Assembly: GCA_020634415.1 (NCBI GenBank) | Contig: JACKBT010000026.1 | Span: 8,033 to 72,032 of the forward strand | Source of the DNA: Ardenticatenaceae bacterium | Lineage (GTDB): Bacteria; Chloroflexota; Anaerolineae; Promineifilales; Promineifilaceae | Direction of reading: 5' to 3' | DNA length: 64,000 nt | In this document: piece after piece, positions 49,129 to 58,173 of the stretch | How the letters are laid out: every line of letters begins with the position of its first letter | Position numbering within the stretch: the stretch's first letter is position 1 | Notes under the pieces: model-generated | Databases searched by the model: none | The model's input: the letters and a program-made list of their open reading frames with translations, nothing else | Told to the model about the DNA's origin: nothing | Position numbers and translations under genes: made by a program

Positions 49129-50400
49129 ATGCGTTTGAATTGGGAACAGAAGCCACCGCGTGTGTTGTTGTTGACCTTTGTGGTGGCGGCTTGTCTTAAG
49201 CTGGTGGGGCTGCTGATGGCGATGCTGAGTTCGACAATTTTGGTGGGGGATTTGGGGTTGGCGCGGTGGTGGATGGCCTGGCTGACAACGGCCGTTCTGC
49301 TGCTTATCCTTTCACCCTGGCCCAACCGCTGGCCGCAGCGCCCCCAGTTGGCCCATGTGCAGTTGATGGCGGCTTTGGCGTTTGCTATTTTTGCTCCGCA
49401 GTTAGACCTGATCCAGAGCAGTTGGGCGCCGCTTTATGCTAATTATTTGCAGGAGTTGGGCTGGTATGCGGAGCAGGTGCAGGATATTCATGCGCTGGGT
49501 GCTTTGTTTGCGATGGTGCCGGTGGTGTTGGCGAGTTGGCAATACGGCCGTTTGGGGATGATTGCCAGCATGGGGTTGACGGGGCTGCTCTATATTTTGC
49601 TGCCTTTTTTTATTCCACCGGGCACGTTTACGCTGATTTTGTATGGGGTGCGTGGCTTTGTGTTGTTGGGGATGACCTTCATTCTGGCGCTGACGGTGGA
49701 GACGCTGGCGACGGCGCAAAAGCGGGAGCAGGCGGCTCTGGCGCAGGCCAATCAAAAGCTGGCCGAGCAGGCGGCGGTGATTGAGGAGTTGGCCATCAGC
49801 CAGGAGCGCAACCGGCTGGCACGGGAGCTGCATGATACGCTGGCTCATTCGCTGTCGGCAACGGCCGTGCAGTTGCAAGCCGTGCAAACGCTGCTGAAGG
49901 TGGAGCCGGAAGCGGCGGCAGCCGAGCTGCGATTAGCCCAGCAGCAGATTAAGGATGGGCTACAGGAGTCGCGCCGGGCTATTAAGGCTCTGCGGGCTTC
50001 GCCGTTGGAAGCGTTGGGGCTGGCGGCGGCATTGCGCCAACGGGCGGCGCAGTTGGCCGAGCGGGCGGGGCTGGTGGTGGGCTGCCAGGTTGATGAGCCA
50101 TTGCCCGCGCTGCCTTTGCTGGCGGAGCAGACGATTTACCGCACGGCGGACGAGGCGCTGCTGAACGCGGAAAGACATGCCCAGGCAAGGGAAATTAGCC
50201 TCTCATTGCGCCATGAGCCAACGGGGGTGCGGCTGGTGGTGCAGGATGATGGGATTGGTTTTGCAGTGGGTGTGGTGGGGCAGAACGGCCGTTATGGGCT
50301 GGTGGGCATGAGGGAGCGGGCGGCGTTGATTGGGGCGCATCTCCAGATTGAATCGGTTTTAGGGCAGGGGACAACTGTCCAGCTAGATGTAGTTATGTAA
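49129..50400 (+). CDS. Sensor histidine kinase, NarL-partner type
   Basis: The 423-residue protein has about six N-terminal membrane helices (1-195), a coiled linker (QANQKLAEQAAVIEELA), a HisKA_3 dimerisation helix with the phospho-acceptor in LARELHDTLAHSL (His near 234), and a C-terminal HATPase with DEALLNAERHA (N box) and DDGIGF (G1 box). It would autophosphorylate in response to an unknown signal in or at the membrane. The partner response regulator starts 8 bp downstream. TATAAT ends 6 bp before the ATG, so the mRNA is predicted to be leaderless. Confidence 0.92.
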   Translation: MRLNWEQKPPRVLLLTFVVAACLKLVGLLMAMLSSTILVGDLGLARWWMAWLTTAVLLLILSPWPNRWPQRPQLAHVQLMAALAFAIFAPQLDLIQSSWAPLYANYLQELGWYAEQVQDIHALGALFAMVPVVLASWQYGRLGMIASMGLTGLLYILLPFFIPPGTFTLILYGVRGFVLLGMTFILALTVETLATAQKREQAALAQANQKLAEQAAVIEELAISQERNRLARELHDTLAHSLSATAVQLQAVQTLLKVEPEAAAAELRLAQQQIKDGLQESRRAIKALRASPLEALGLAAALRQRAAQLAERAGLVVGCQVDEPLPALPLLAEQTIYRTADEALLNAERHAQAREISLSLRHEPTGVRLVVQDDGIGFAVGVVGQNGRYGLVGMRERAALIGAHLQIESVLGQGTTVQLDVVM

Positions 50401-50408
50401 TTATTCTC

Positions 50409-51068
50409 ATGATTCGAGTTCTTATTTGTGATGACCAGGACATTGTGCGCAAGGGTTTGCAGATTATTTTGAGGCACAGTGAGGGGATTGAGGTGGTGGG
50501 AACGGCCGTTGATGGTGAAGATGCCGTGCAGCAGGCCGCTGTGCTGAAGCCGGATGTGGTGCTGATGGATTTGAAGATGCCCAAGCTGAATGGCATTCAT
50601 GCCACGCGGCGTATTGTGGCGGCTCTGCCGCAAACGAAGGTGGTGGTGCTGACGACGTATGATGGGGATGATTGGGTGTTTGATGCGATTCGGGCGGGGG
50701 CTTCGGGTTATTTGTTGAAGGATAGTGACGGCGAGGAGATTGTAACGGCCGTGCGGGAAACGGCCGTGGGCAAGTCCCACCTCGACCCGCATATTGCCGG
50801 CAAAATCCTGCAAGAGTTCACACGGCTGGAGCGCACACCAGCCCCCAAAGCGGATGATCCGCTGCTGGAGGAGCTAACCGAGCGGGAGCTTTCCATTTTG
50901 CAGCGAATGGCCCAGGGCAAAAGCAATCAGGAGATTGCTGATGAGCTTTTTCTGGCGGCGGGTACGGTGAAAAATAATGTGAGTGCGATTTTGGGCAAGT
51001 TGCAGGTGAATGACCGCACGCAGGCGGTGATTCTGGCGCTGCGGCGGGGGATTGTGGATTTGGAGTGA
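50409..51068 (+). CDS. NarL/FixJ-family response regulator
   Basis: The 219-residue protein has a receiver domain (1-120) with the acidic pair CDDQD, the phospho-acceptor Asp54 in LMDLKMP and Lys in LLKDSDGEE. It ends with a LuxR-type helix-turn-helix (about 150-215, LTERELSILQRMAQGKSNQEIADEL). It is encoded 8 bp after the histidine kinase gene, so the two form a two-component pair. Targets are unknown; there is no obvious palindromic site upstream beyond the repeat cluster at 48956-49094. Confidence 0.93.
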   Translation: MIRVLICDDQDIVRKGLQIILRHSEGIEVVGTAVDGEDAVQQAAVLKPDVVLMDLKMPKLNGIHATRRIVAALPQTKVVVLTTYDGDDWVFDAIRAGASGYLLKDSDGEEIVTAVRETAVGKSHLDPHIAGKILQEFTRLERTPAPKADDPLLEELTERELSILQRMAQGKSNQEIADELFLAAGTVKNNVSAILGKLQVNDRTQAVILALRRGIVDLE

Positions 51069-51088
51069 GGGTTGCCTCTAAAGTGGTT

Positions 51089-51117
51089 TTGACGCGCTAT
51101 TGTTCTTATATTAGAAT
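51089..51117 (+). promoter_or_regulatory. Promoter of the Ser/Thr kinase gene
   Basis: TTGACG (51089-51094), a 17-bp spacer and TAGAAT (51112-51117), each one base from consensus. The leader to ATG 51149 is about 25 nt and has a GGTGAG. Confidence 0.7.
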
Positions 51118-51148
51118 CGCATCATCTTGGTAGGTTAGACGGTGAGAC

Positions 51149-51991
51149 ATGGCAGCAGAGAAATTCGGCCGTTATGAAATAATTAAAGAGTTGGGACGCG
51201 GCGGCATGGCGGCCGTGTTTCTGGCACATGATCCGCTTATTAAACGGGATGTAGCCATTAAGGTTATGTCGGAAAAGATTAGTGAGGACCCGGCTTTTCA
51301 GGAGCGGTTCCGCCAAGAGGCGGAGGTGATTGCTTCGTTGGAGCATCCGGCCATCGTGCCTGTGTATGATTTTGGCTACCATGATGACCGGGCTTTTTTG
51401 GTGATGCGCCATATGTCGGGTGGTTCGATGGAGGGGATGCTGGCTGATGGCCCCTTGAATTTGCGCCAAATTGCGCCCATTATCGAGCGTTCGGCGGAGG
51501 CGTTGGATGAGGCGCATCGGAAGGGCATTATTCATCGGGATGTGAAGCCGGCCAATATTCTGTTTAATGCGCGGCGCGAGGCTATGATGGCTGATTTTGG
51601 GCTGGCGAAGGTGATGCGGGAGAATACGGGGCTGACGACGGATGGGGGTGTGGTGGGAACGGCCGATTACATGGCCCCGGAACAGATTTTGGGTGATGCA
51701 GTAGACGGCCGTGTGGATGTGTATGGGTTGGGCATTGTGCTCTATCGGGCGTTGACGGGCGAACTGCCCTTCCACAAGGAAACGGTTATTGCTACGGCGA
51801 TGGCCCATATTAGTGAGCCTGTGCCCCAGGTTCAAGATAGGCTGCCTGGTTCGCGGCAGCCCTGGGATGCCATTTTACAAAAGGCACTGGCGAAAAAGCC
51901 GCGAGACCGTTACCCAACGGCGGGCGAAATGGCGCGGGAAATTACCAGTTTGCTGTCGGGGCGTTGGTATTTGAATAAGTTGTTGGATTAG
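51149..51991 (+). CDS. Serine/threonine protein kinase (kinase domain only)
   Basis: The 280-residue protein is one Hanks-type kinase domain. It shows the glycine loop GRGGMAAVF, the ATP lysine in VAIKVM, the catalytic HRDVKPAN with Asp131, the DFG motif in MADFGLAKV, and GTADYMAPEQ before the APE segment. Unlike PknB-type sensors it has no membrane helix or exterior domain and ends just after the kinase fold, so it should be cytoplasmic. Its own near-consensus promoter separates it from the two-component pair upstream, although a role alongside that pair is possible. Confidence 0.92.
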   Translation: MAAEKFGRYEIIKELGRGGMAAVFLAHDPLIKRDVAIKVMSEKISEDPAFQERFRQEAEVIASLEHPAIVPVYDFGYHDDRAFLVMRHMSGGSMEGMLADGPLNLRQIAPIIERSAEALDEAHRKGIIHRDVKPANILFNARREAMMADFGLAKVMRENTGLTTDGGVVGTADYMAPEQILGDAVDGRVDVYGLGIVLYRALTGELPFHKETVIATAMAHISEPVPQVQDRLPGSRQPWDAILQKALAKKPRDRYPTAGEMAREITSLLSGRWYLNKLLD

Positions 51992-52004
51992 GCTTACTAT
52001 TTAA

Positions 52005-52072
52005 GGGGACTGGAGATTGGAGACTGGAGATTAAAAGTCTCCAGTCTCCAATCTCCAGTCTCCAATCTCCCC
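52005..52072. repeat. GGAGACT-type palindrome, best-formed copy
   Basis: GGGGACTGGAGATTGGAGAC and the complementary GTCTCCAATCTCCCC tract form a hairpin of about 30 bp around AAAA. It lies between the convergent kinase and VOC-protein genes and probably terminates both. Confidence 0.85.
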
Positions 52073-52073
52073 A

Positions 52074-52472
52074 CTACGCCAAACCAAATGTTTCCGCCAG
52101 TTCCGGCTTGAGGAATTTTTCGATTTCGATGATGTAGCCACCGGGATCACGAATGAAGAAATATTCGATTTGGATCTCATCGGATATGCCAAACTCACGC
52201 ACAAATTCCACGTCCTGGCTTTTCAGGTAATCGTACCAGCCGCGCACGTCATTGCTGACGAGGGTGAGCATGACGGCACTGTTTTCCTGGACTTTGAGGG
52301 AGCCTCTAGTCTCGTCTACGAGGCCGACAAAGGCGTTGCCGCTGATGCGGTAGATTTTGGCCCACCCCTGATCTTCGGCGAGTTTGAAGCCCATGATTTT
52401 TTCGTAAAAGTGTTGGGCGGTGGACAGGTCTTTGTAATAGAGAAAGGTGATTTGGGAGGCAATTTTTAACAT
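52074..52472 (-). CDS. VOC (glyoxalase/bleomycin-resistance fold) protein
   Basis: The 132-residue protein is a single vicinal-oxygen-chelate domain with two beta-alpha-beta-beta-beta modules: ITFLYYKDLSTAQHFYEKIMGFKL, then a second module ending in EYFFIRDPGGYIIEIEKFL. The C-terminal Glu in YIIEIEKF is the usual metal ligand. The function of individual members varies (glyoxalase, dioxygenase or antibiotic binding) and cannot be told here. Upstream of its start lies a 13-bp palindrome at 52485. Confidence 0.85.
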   Translation of the reverse strand: MLKIASQITFLYYKDLSTAQHFYEKIMGFKLAEDQGWAKIYRISGNAFVGLVDETRGSLKVQENSAVMLTLVSNDVRGWYDYLKSQDVEFVREFGISDEIQIEYFFIRDPGGYIIEIEKFLKPELAETFGLA

Positions 52473-52484
52473 ATTGAATGGGAG

Positions 52485-52513
52485 ACCTGACAGGTCTGCT
52501 AGACCTGTCAGGT
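52485..52513. repeat. Perfect palindrome ACCTGACAGGTCT
   Basis: ACCTGACAGGTCT and AGACCTGTCAGGT flank a GCT loop, giving a 13-bp perfect stem. The arms are themselves near-palindromic. T-rich sequence follows on the plus strand only, so for the minus-strand genes it is a REP-like element rather than a clear terminator. Confidence 0.7.
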
Positions 52514-52525
52514 GTTATTATTTGA

Positions 52526-54376
52526 TTATGGGGATAGGGTGAAATCGGCCGTTAATATGGCTGGGGCACCGGTGTTGGCGAGGATAATCTCGAAACGGCC
52601 GTCTGCCGACAACGCATTCACCGGTACGCTGAGTGAACCACCCATAACATCCAAAGCCACTGTCGTCCAGGTGGCCCCATCATCCGTTGTGTAGCGCACG
52701 ATGGCAGGCACATCGGGCAGGCCCCAGTTGAGGGTGATGGCTTCGGCGGTTTGGTTGAGGGAAACGGCCGTTTGGCGCAGGGTTTGGGGGGCGGTTAACG
52801 GCCGTTCGGCCAAAACTGCCCCATCTTCCACCAGCCGCAAACTGGCGACCGATTCCGCCGGCAGCGGCACAGTCCCCACAACTGAACGGAATTGAATGCC
52901 ATCCTCATGCACTTCGCGCACAGCAATCGGGTGGCTGGCAATCAGATCACCATTGCTGTCCAGCAGTTCCACCATCATACCACTGAGGAGAGCACGAGCA
53001 CGGCCTGGAATGGCAAACGCATAAACAGGATCAACAGCCAGACCATTACTCGTGAAAGAAGCACGAATGACAAGCTTTTCGGTTGGCTGTAGTTCCGTCT
53101 GCAACAAACCCTGAGCAAGTTGGTTGTTGTACAAAGCCGTATAAGTGTAGTCCGATACCCATTCCGGCGAACAGTAACTCATCATGTCTACATGGTCATC
53201 GGGCGTATAGAACGAGACAGTGCTGCCTTGAATATCTGTGCCATAACGGCCGATACTGGCCCCAGAGTATGGGTAATTGGGGTCTACACCCGCAGCTCCA
53301 CCACAGGGCGCGTGCTGCCGTCCCAGATTATGCCCAATTTCATGACCAGCCAAAATGCCGGTATCATCATTGGCCCCCAAATTTAGCCCGATGGATTCGC
53401 GGTAGTTATGTCCTGGCGGGCTAATCCAACCAATGCCAGCCACGCCTCCATAAAACCATTGCTCCGAGCCATTTTTAATGGGGATGAGGCCATAATAAAC
53501 AATGGGAGTTTCCTCAGGCAGCCCATCACTCAATTTGATCGTGAACATATCATCTAACAGATTTTCCCAATGAGTGAGATTGGTTTCCAGGTTGCCGATG
53601 AAGAGGTGCGACGGCCGAATATTGACATTGATAGATTCCATCGGATAAGCCCGCGCTATCCAATCGCTGATATTGTCCACAGCCTGTCCGGGATAATCAC
53701 CAGGGTTGGTGGGGCCGGTATGCACGTAATCAATGGGAATGAGCCGAATTTGTAGATCGGGAATGTCGGTGAAGGTGACGGTGCGGCTGAACTGGTTGTT
53801 GTTTTCGTTGGCCTCAGGGTGGTCATTGCCTGGGTCTACTTTAGCCGTGAGCTTTACCTGACCAGATAACCAGTTGCTAGGCAGGATGACGTTGTAGGTT
53901 GTGTTGTAGCTGCCATGTGAGGGTGAGGCGGGGACTTTGGTGGGGCCAGAGGCGTTGACAGTGCCCAGTGTGTTGCCATTGCGCACGGCCGTTATGGAAA
54001 CCTGCACATTATTGGGCGAAGTACCAGCCAGAAGCTGGGCATAGATACGGGCCACGCCCGTCTTACCTGCCACCAACGGCACGGCATTATCATTCGTCTG
54101 CGATGCCTGGAAAATCTCAATATCCGTCACTGTAAAATCTAGCGTTGCCGGGATAGATGTCGCGGTGGGGGATGGGGTGGCTGTGGCGGTGGCGGTAGCC
54201 GTGGGGGTAGCCGTTGGCACGGGTTTTATCTGCCAGGGCATATACGCCATACAGTCACCCTCACACGCACCGCCAGCCGGTGCGGCAATGGATGACCGGA
54301 TACGCAACACTGCGACCAGAGCCGCAGTTGCCAGTAGGGCAAAGAATAAGACTGTTTTTACTTTTTGATTCATCAA
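52526..54376 (-). CDS. Secreted zinc metalloprotease with CARDB-like domain
   Basis: The 616-residue protein has a signal peptide (VKTVLFFALLATAALVAVL), a Thr/Pro stalk (TATATATATPSPTAT), a CARDB-like beta domain (about 75-205, ARIYAQLLAGTSPNNVQV and DHPEANENNNQFSRTV) and a metalloprotease domain. The zinc motif HEIGHNLGRQH has His345, His349 and His355 and Glu346, the extended HExxHxxGxxH of metzincins. A nearby methionine turn may be VDMMSYC. A beta-sandwich region closes the protein. It is exported and would cleave proteins outside the cell; substrates are unknown. Confidence 0.85.
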   Translation of the reverse strand: MMNQKVKTVLFFALLATAALVAVLRIRSSIAAPAGGACEGDCMAYMPWQIKPVPTATPTATATATATPSPTATSIPATLDFTVTDIEIFQASQTNDNAVPLVAGKTGVARIYAQLLAGTSPNNVQVSITAVRNGNTLGTVNASGPTKVPASPSHGSYNTTYNVILPSNWLSGQVKLTAKVDPGNDHPEANENNNQFSRTVTFTDIPDLQIRLIPIDYVHTGPTNPGDYPGQAVDNISDWIARAYPMESINVNIRPSHLFIGNLETNLTHWENLLDDMFTIKLSDGLPEETPIVYYGLIPIKNGSEQWFYGGVAGIGWISPPGHNYRESIGLNLGANDDTGILAGHEIGHNLGRQHAPCGGAAGVDPNYPYSGASIGRYGTDIQGSTVSFYTPDDHVDMMSYCSPEWVSDYTYTALYNNQLAQGLLQTELQPTEKLVIRASFTSNGLAVDPVYAFAIPGRARALLSGMMVELLDSNGDLIASHPIAVREVHEDGIQFRSVVGTVPLPAESVASLRLVEDGAVLAERPLTAPQTLRQTAVSLNQTAEAITLNWGLPDVPAIVRYTTDDGATWTTVALDVMGGSLSVPVNALSADGRFEIILANTGAPAILTADFTLSP

Positions 54377-54421
54377 TTTTCCTCTACAAAACGAATTTGT
54401 CGCTGTGACGACAAACTACAT

Positions 54422-54464
54422 AAAAAAGAAAAAGCACGATCCATATCTTATCATGACCGTGCTT
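54422..54464 (-). terminator. Terminator of topA
   Basis: On the minus strand AAGCACG and CGTGCTT flank a loop of about 19 nt, followed by TTTCTTTTTT. It lies about 40 bp after the topA stop codon. Confidence 0.7.
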
Positions 54465-54502
54465 CTCCGTCTTTATGAAGTTTGTCTCAGTTTAGAACAT
54501 TC

Positions 54503-56938
54503 TTAGTCGGCGGCGGTTACAGCTTCTCGCTGTTTGATGGGCTGCCGTTCGCCACACTTTGTGCATTCGGCCGTTTGTTTGTCTACCTGTACCAAAAGGC
54601 CATTACACAGGCGGCAGGTTTGGGCTAACGGCCGTTTCCAACTCGTCCAATCACAATCGGGATAGTTGGCACAGCCATAAAAAACCTTGCCGCGCCGGGT
54701 GCGTTTTTCTACCAGTTCGCCCCCATCATTGGGGCACTTCACACCCAGTTTGTTTAGAACTTGCTCCGTGTGGCGGCATTTGGGGAAGGTGCTGCAGCCA
54801 ATAAAACGGCCGTAACGCCCCTGGCGGTATACCAGCGGATTGCCACATTCCGGGCAGTCGCGCCCCACAAACTCCACTTCCTTCGGCTCATTCAAATCTA
54901 CTTTAGAGATTTTCTCATTGGCGATTTCCAGATTTTCGGCAAAACGGCCGTAAAAACTATCCACCACCGGCACCCAGGGAGTCCCTTCGGCAATCTCATC
55001 CAACGCCGCTTCCAACCGCGCCGTAAAGTCTACCGACAATACATCGGGGAAATATTCCACCAACAGATCATTCACCACGCGGCCAATTTCCGTGGGATGC
55101 AGCCGTTTGTCCTTGCCCCGATCCACATACCCACGCTGCTGAATCGTGGAAATGATTGAAGCATAGGTACTGGGACGACCCACCCCATTTTCTTCCAATG
55201 CCCTGACTAAGGTTGCTTCTGAATAGCGGGGAGGCGGCTGGGTGAAATGCTGTTCTGGCAGCAGACGCAGCAAATCCAGCTCCTCATCACTTTGCAAATC
55301 AGAGGGCACTTGCTCGTCACCTTCAGGCCGATCTTCGGGTTCGGTCTCCTCGTATAAGGCCAGGAAGCCGGTGAAACGCAGGGTTGAACCGGTGGCACGG
55401 AAGAGATACGGCCGTTTTTCCACCGCCACCTTCGCCTCACCCGCCCAAATATCCGCCGACACCGTATCATAAACGGCCGGTGACATTTGGCTGGCAACAA
55501 ACCGCTGCCAAATCAGCAAATAGAGCCGATATTGATCCCGCGAAAGGTACTGCTTTATCTGCTTGGGCGCACGCAAAGCCGATGTGGGGCGGATCGCCTC
55601 ATGGGCCTCTTGGGCCGCTTTGGCCTTCGTCTTGTAAACAGGCGGTTTATCCGGCACATAGTCTGCCCCGAATTTTTCCGTCACATATTCACGTGCTTCG
55701 CGCTGCGCCTCGGTCGAAACATTTACACTGTCGGTACGCATGTAGGTAATCAAACCTACCGAGCCATCCTCCCCGCCAATATCCACACCTTCATACAACT
55801 GCTGGGCCACGCGCATGGTTTTGTTTGTGCCAAAGTTTAGCTTGCGCGAGGCTTCTTGCTGCAAGGTGCTGGTGGTAAATGGGGCCTGCGGGCGGCGGCT
55901 GCGCTTGCCCAAACGGACTTCGCCCACATGCCAGACGGCCGTTTCCAGGGCATCCACATGGGGCATAATGGCCGCTTCGCTGTTGAAAACGGGGTCATCC
56001 CCCTTCAATTTATGCAGTTTCGCGGTGAAATACGGCCGTTCCCCCAGCCCCTCATACTGCAACTGGCTCAACTCCGCACCCAGCGTCCAATACTCCTCCT
56101 CCACAAACTCCTCAATCTCCCGCTCACGCTCCACCGTCAGCCGCACCGCCACCGACTGCACCCGCCCCGCCGACAAACGGCCGCGCACCTTACGCCACAG
56201 CAGCGGACTCAGCTTATAACCTACCAAGCGATCCAGAATACGCCGCGCCTGCTGCGCATCTACACGATCCATATCAATCTCACGCGGGTGGTCAAACGCC
56301 GCTTGCACGGCTGGTTTGGTAATCTCATGAAAGACCACACGCTTGGTGCGCTCAGGGTCCATGTCGGCCGATTCCAACACATGCCAGGCAATCGCCTCGC
56401 CTTCACGGTCGGGATCAGTCGCCAGGAAAATCTCCTTCGCCTTACTCGCCGCATCTTTCAAATCTTTCACGACTTTGCGCTTATCATTAGGCACACGGTA
56501 ATCGGGCGAATAGCCATTTTCAATATCCACACTCAAGCGCGATTTCAACAAGTCGCGCACATGCCCCACACTGGATTTAACAGTATAACCACGCCCTAAA
56601 TAACGGCCGATCGTCTTTGCCTTCGCTGGCGATTCCACAACCACCAGCTTACCCCGCAGGGGTGTGCCATTGCTCTTCGCCTTAACCGTGCTTTTACTGG
56701 CAGACTTCTTCGTCTTGCTCTTCTTCGATTTCTTTTTGGGTGCTGCCGTAATTTCCGGTTTAGGTAAGTTATCATGGGCCGGTGTATGACCTGTCTTATA
56801 GATCGTCCCTTCACAAACCGGGCAAGTACCGCGTGTCCCCGGCGCACCATTAGCCGCCCATTCTGCTTGGGGGTTCAGGATCGGCCGTTTCTCCTTACAC
56901 TTAAAACAATAACCCTCTAAATTCTCCACTTCACTCAT
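54503..56938 (-). CDS. topA: DNA topoisomerase I with N-terminal zinc-finger extension
   Basis: The 811-residue type IA topoisomerase has a Toprim domain from about residue 92 (KLVVVESPAKAKTIGRYLG), the catalytic Tyr399 in ITYMRTDS, and three C-terminal zinc ribbons (CPECGNPLVYRQG, CPNDGGELVEKRT, CRLCNGLLVQVDK). The first 50 residues form an extra finger with YCFKCKEKR and GTCPVCEG, similar to DUF5679, joined by a Lys/Ser-rich linker. The enzyme relaxes negative supercoils. The extra finger, from memory common in Chloroflexota, may bind DNA or RNA. A terminator follows. Confidence 0.93.
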   Translation of the reverse strand: MSEVENLEGYCFKCKEKRPILNPQAEWAANGAPGTRGTCPVCEGTIYKTGHTPAHDNLPKPEITAAPKKKSKKSKTKKSASKSTVKAKSNGTPLRGKLVVVESPAKAKTIGRYLGRGYTVKSSVGHVRDLLKSRLSVDIENGYSPDYRVPNDKRKVVKDLKDAASKAKEIFLATDPDREGEAIAWHVLESADMDPERTKRVVFHEITKPAVQAAFDHPREIDMDRVDAQQARRILDRLVGYKLSPLLWRKVRGRLSAGRVQSVAVRLTVEREREIEEFVEEEYWTLGAELSQLQYEGLGERPYFTAKLHKLKGDDPVFNSEAAIMPHVDALETAVWHVGEVRLGKRSRRPQAPFTTSTLQQEASRKLNFGTNKTMRVAQQLYEGVDIGGEDGSVGLITYMRTDSVNVSTEAQREAREYVTEKFGADYVPDKPPVYKTKAKAAQEAHEAIRPTSALRAPKQIKQYLSRDQYRLYLLIWQRFVASQMSPAVYDTVSADIWAGEAKVAVEKRPYLFRATGSTLRFTGFLALYEETEPEDRPEGDEQVPSDLQSDEELDLLRLLPEQHFTQPPPRYSEATLVRALEENGVGRPSTYASIISTIQQRGYVDRGKDKRLHPTEIGRVVNDLLVEYFPDVLSVDFTARLEAALDEIAEGTPWVPVVDSFYGRFAENLEIANEKISKVDLNEPKEVEFVGRDCPECGNPLVYRQGRYGRFIGCSTFPKCRHTEQVLNKLGVKCPNDGGELVEKRTRRGKVFYGCANYPDCDWTSWKRPLAQTCRLCNGLLVQVDKQTAECTKCGERQPIKQREAVTAAD

Positions 56939-56998
56939 AAATACTATCGTAAAACGTAAAACATAAGCTTATAAATCTCACGTCTTACGTTTTACGCC

Positions 56999-58090
56999 CT
57001 AACTATACGACTCTAAATCTGTCCCTTCTAAACCATTCACTAAATCTTTCACCAGTGGAATATAATCCTTATGCACCACCAGCACAGCATCTTCCGTATT
57101 CACCACAATCATACCTTCCAGGCCCACCGCCGCCACCAGCTTATGCTCTTCATAATTATAAACCAGGCAATCCTGCGACCGATGATCCAGCACCTTGCCC
57201 TTCGTCACATTCGCTTTCAGGTCAGGATTCACCGCTTCCTTCAAAGCATAAAGCGTGCCAGGGTCACTCCAGCCCATTTCGCCATGCAAAACCAACGCCT
57301 GTTCAGTCGGCACATGCCGCAAAATCGCATCATCAAAACTAATTTCTCGCAGTTGCGGGTACAAACGGTGCAGCGTCTCCGCATAATCCGGCTGACCAAT
57401 CACCGCCTCAATCTCGTTCAAATGCGCCCACATTTCCGGCTGGTGCTGCTGATATTGCTGCCGCACAAAATCCAGCGTGGTCACAAAATAGCCTGTGTTC
57501 CACACATGTGTGCCATCAGCAAACATCTGCTTGCATTCGGCCAAAGGCGGTTTATAGGTCAACGAACCAAAGCGATAATATGGCTGGTCTTCAATACGGC
57601 CGATTTCCTCGCCCAACCCCAACCAGCCCAAATTCTCATTGGCAAAGCGGGGTGTTTCCCCAATAAACAAGATATTCGCCTCATCAGCCAGCAGCAGTTG
57701 CTCAGCCGCCGCCATCACCTGCAAAAAATTGGCGACCTGATTCATGTAATTATCGCCCCACAAAATTGCCACAGGCTCATCAGCATGATCCGCTGCCACC
57801 GACAAATGGGCCATTGCCAGCCCCACCGCCGCTGCCAAATCGCGGCGCATGGGTTCACCAATCACGTTCCTCGGTGGCAGTTGCGGCAGTTGCTCACGCA
57901 CCATTTCCGCATAACGCTCATTGGTGGAAATAAAAATATTTTCGGCCCCATAGGTTGCCAACACACGATCTACCGCCAACTGCAAAGTAGATTTTGACCC
58001 GATAATCGGTTCAAACTGTTTAGGCGATTTTTGACGGCTAATCGGCCACAAACGACGACCCGTACCACCTGCGAAGATAACTATTTTCAT
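56999..58090 (-). CDS. Mannose-1-phosphate guanylyltransferase
   Basis: The 363-residue nucleotidyltransferase starts with FAGGTGRRLWPISR (residues 6-19), the nucleotide-binding loop of the ManC/GMP family, followed by SPKQFEPIIG. WGDNYMNQ replaces the usual L-P-A/S-D-H metal motif, and GDPGTLYALKEAV-like sequence near the end (SDPGTLYALKE) fits the family. It would make GDP-mannose, the donor or precursor for polyprenyl-mannose used by GT-C enzymes such as those in this window. The usual isomerase domain is absent, as in short ManC forms. Confidence 0.85.
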   Translation of the reverse strand: MKIVIFAGGTGRRLWPISRQKSPKQFEPIIGSKSTLQLAVDRVLATYGAENIFISTNERYAEMVREQLPQLPPRNVIGEPMRRDLAAAVGLAMAHLSVAADHADEPVAILWGDNYMNQVANFLQVMAAAEQLLLADEANILFIGETPRFANENLGWLGLGEEIGRIEDQPYYRFGSLTYKPPLAECKQMFADGTHVWNTGYFVTTLDFVRQQYQQHQPEMWAHLNEIEAVIGQPDYAETLHRLYPQLREISFDDAILRHVPTEQALVLHGEMGWSDPGTLYALKEAVNPDLKANVTKGKVLDHRSQDCLVYNYEEHKLVAAVGLEGMIVVNTEDAVLVVHKDYIPLVKDLVNGLEGTDLESYS

Positions 58091-58103
58091 GGCTCATCCA
58101 GGA

Positions 58104-58170
58104 AACTATGAATTAAGAATGACGAATTATGAAAAAACTTCTCATAACCCGGTCACCACAATTCATAATG
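58104..58170. repeat. AT-rich iterated-word palindrome (GAATTAT type)
   Basis: CTATGAATTAAGAATGACGA and AATTATG on the left and CACAATTCATAATG on the right form an imperfect hairpin between dprA and the guanylyltransferase gene. The words match the element at 8849-8901. Confidence 0.55.
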
Positions 58171-58173
58171 TCC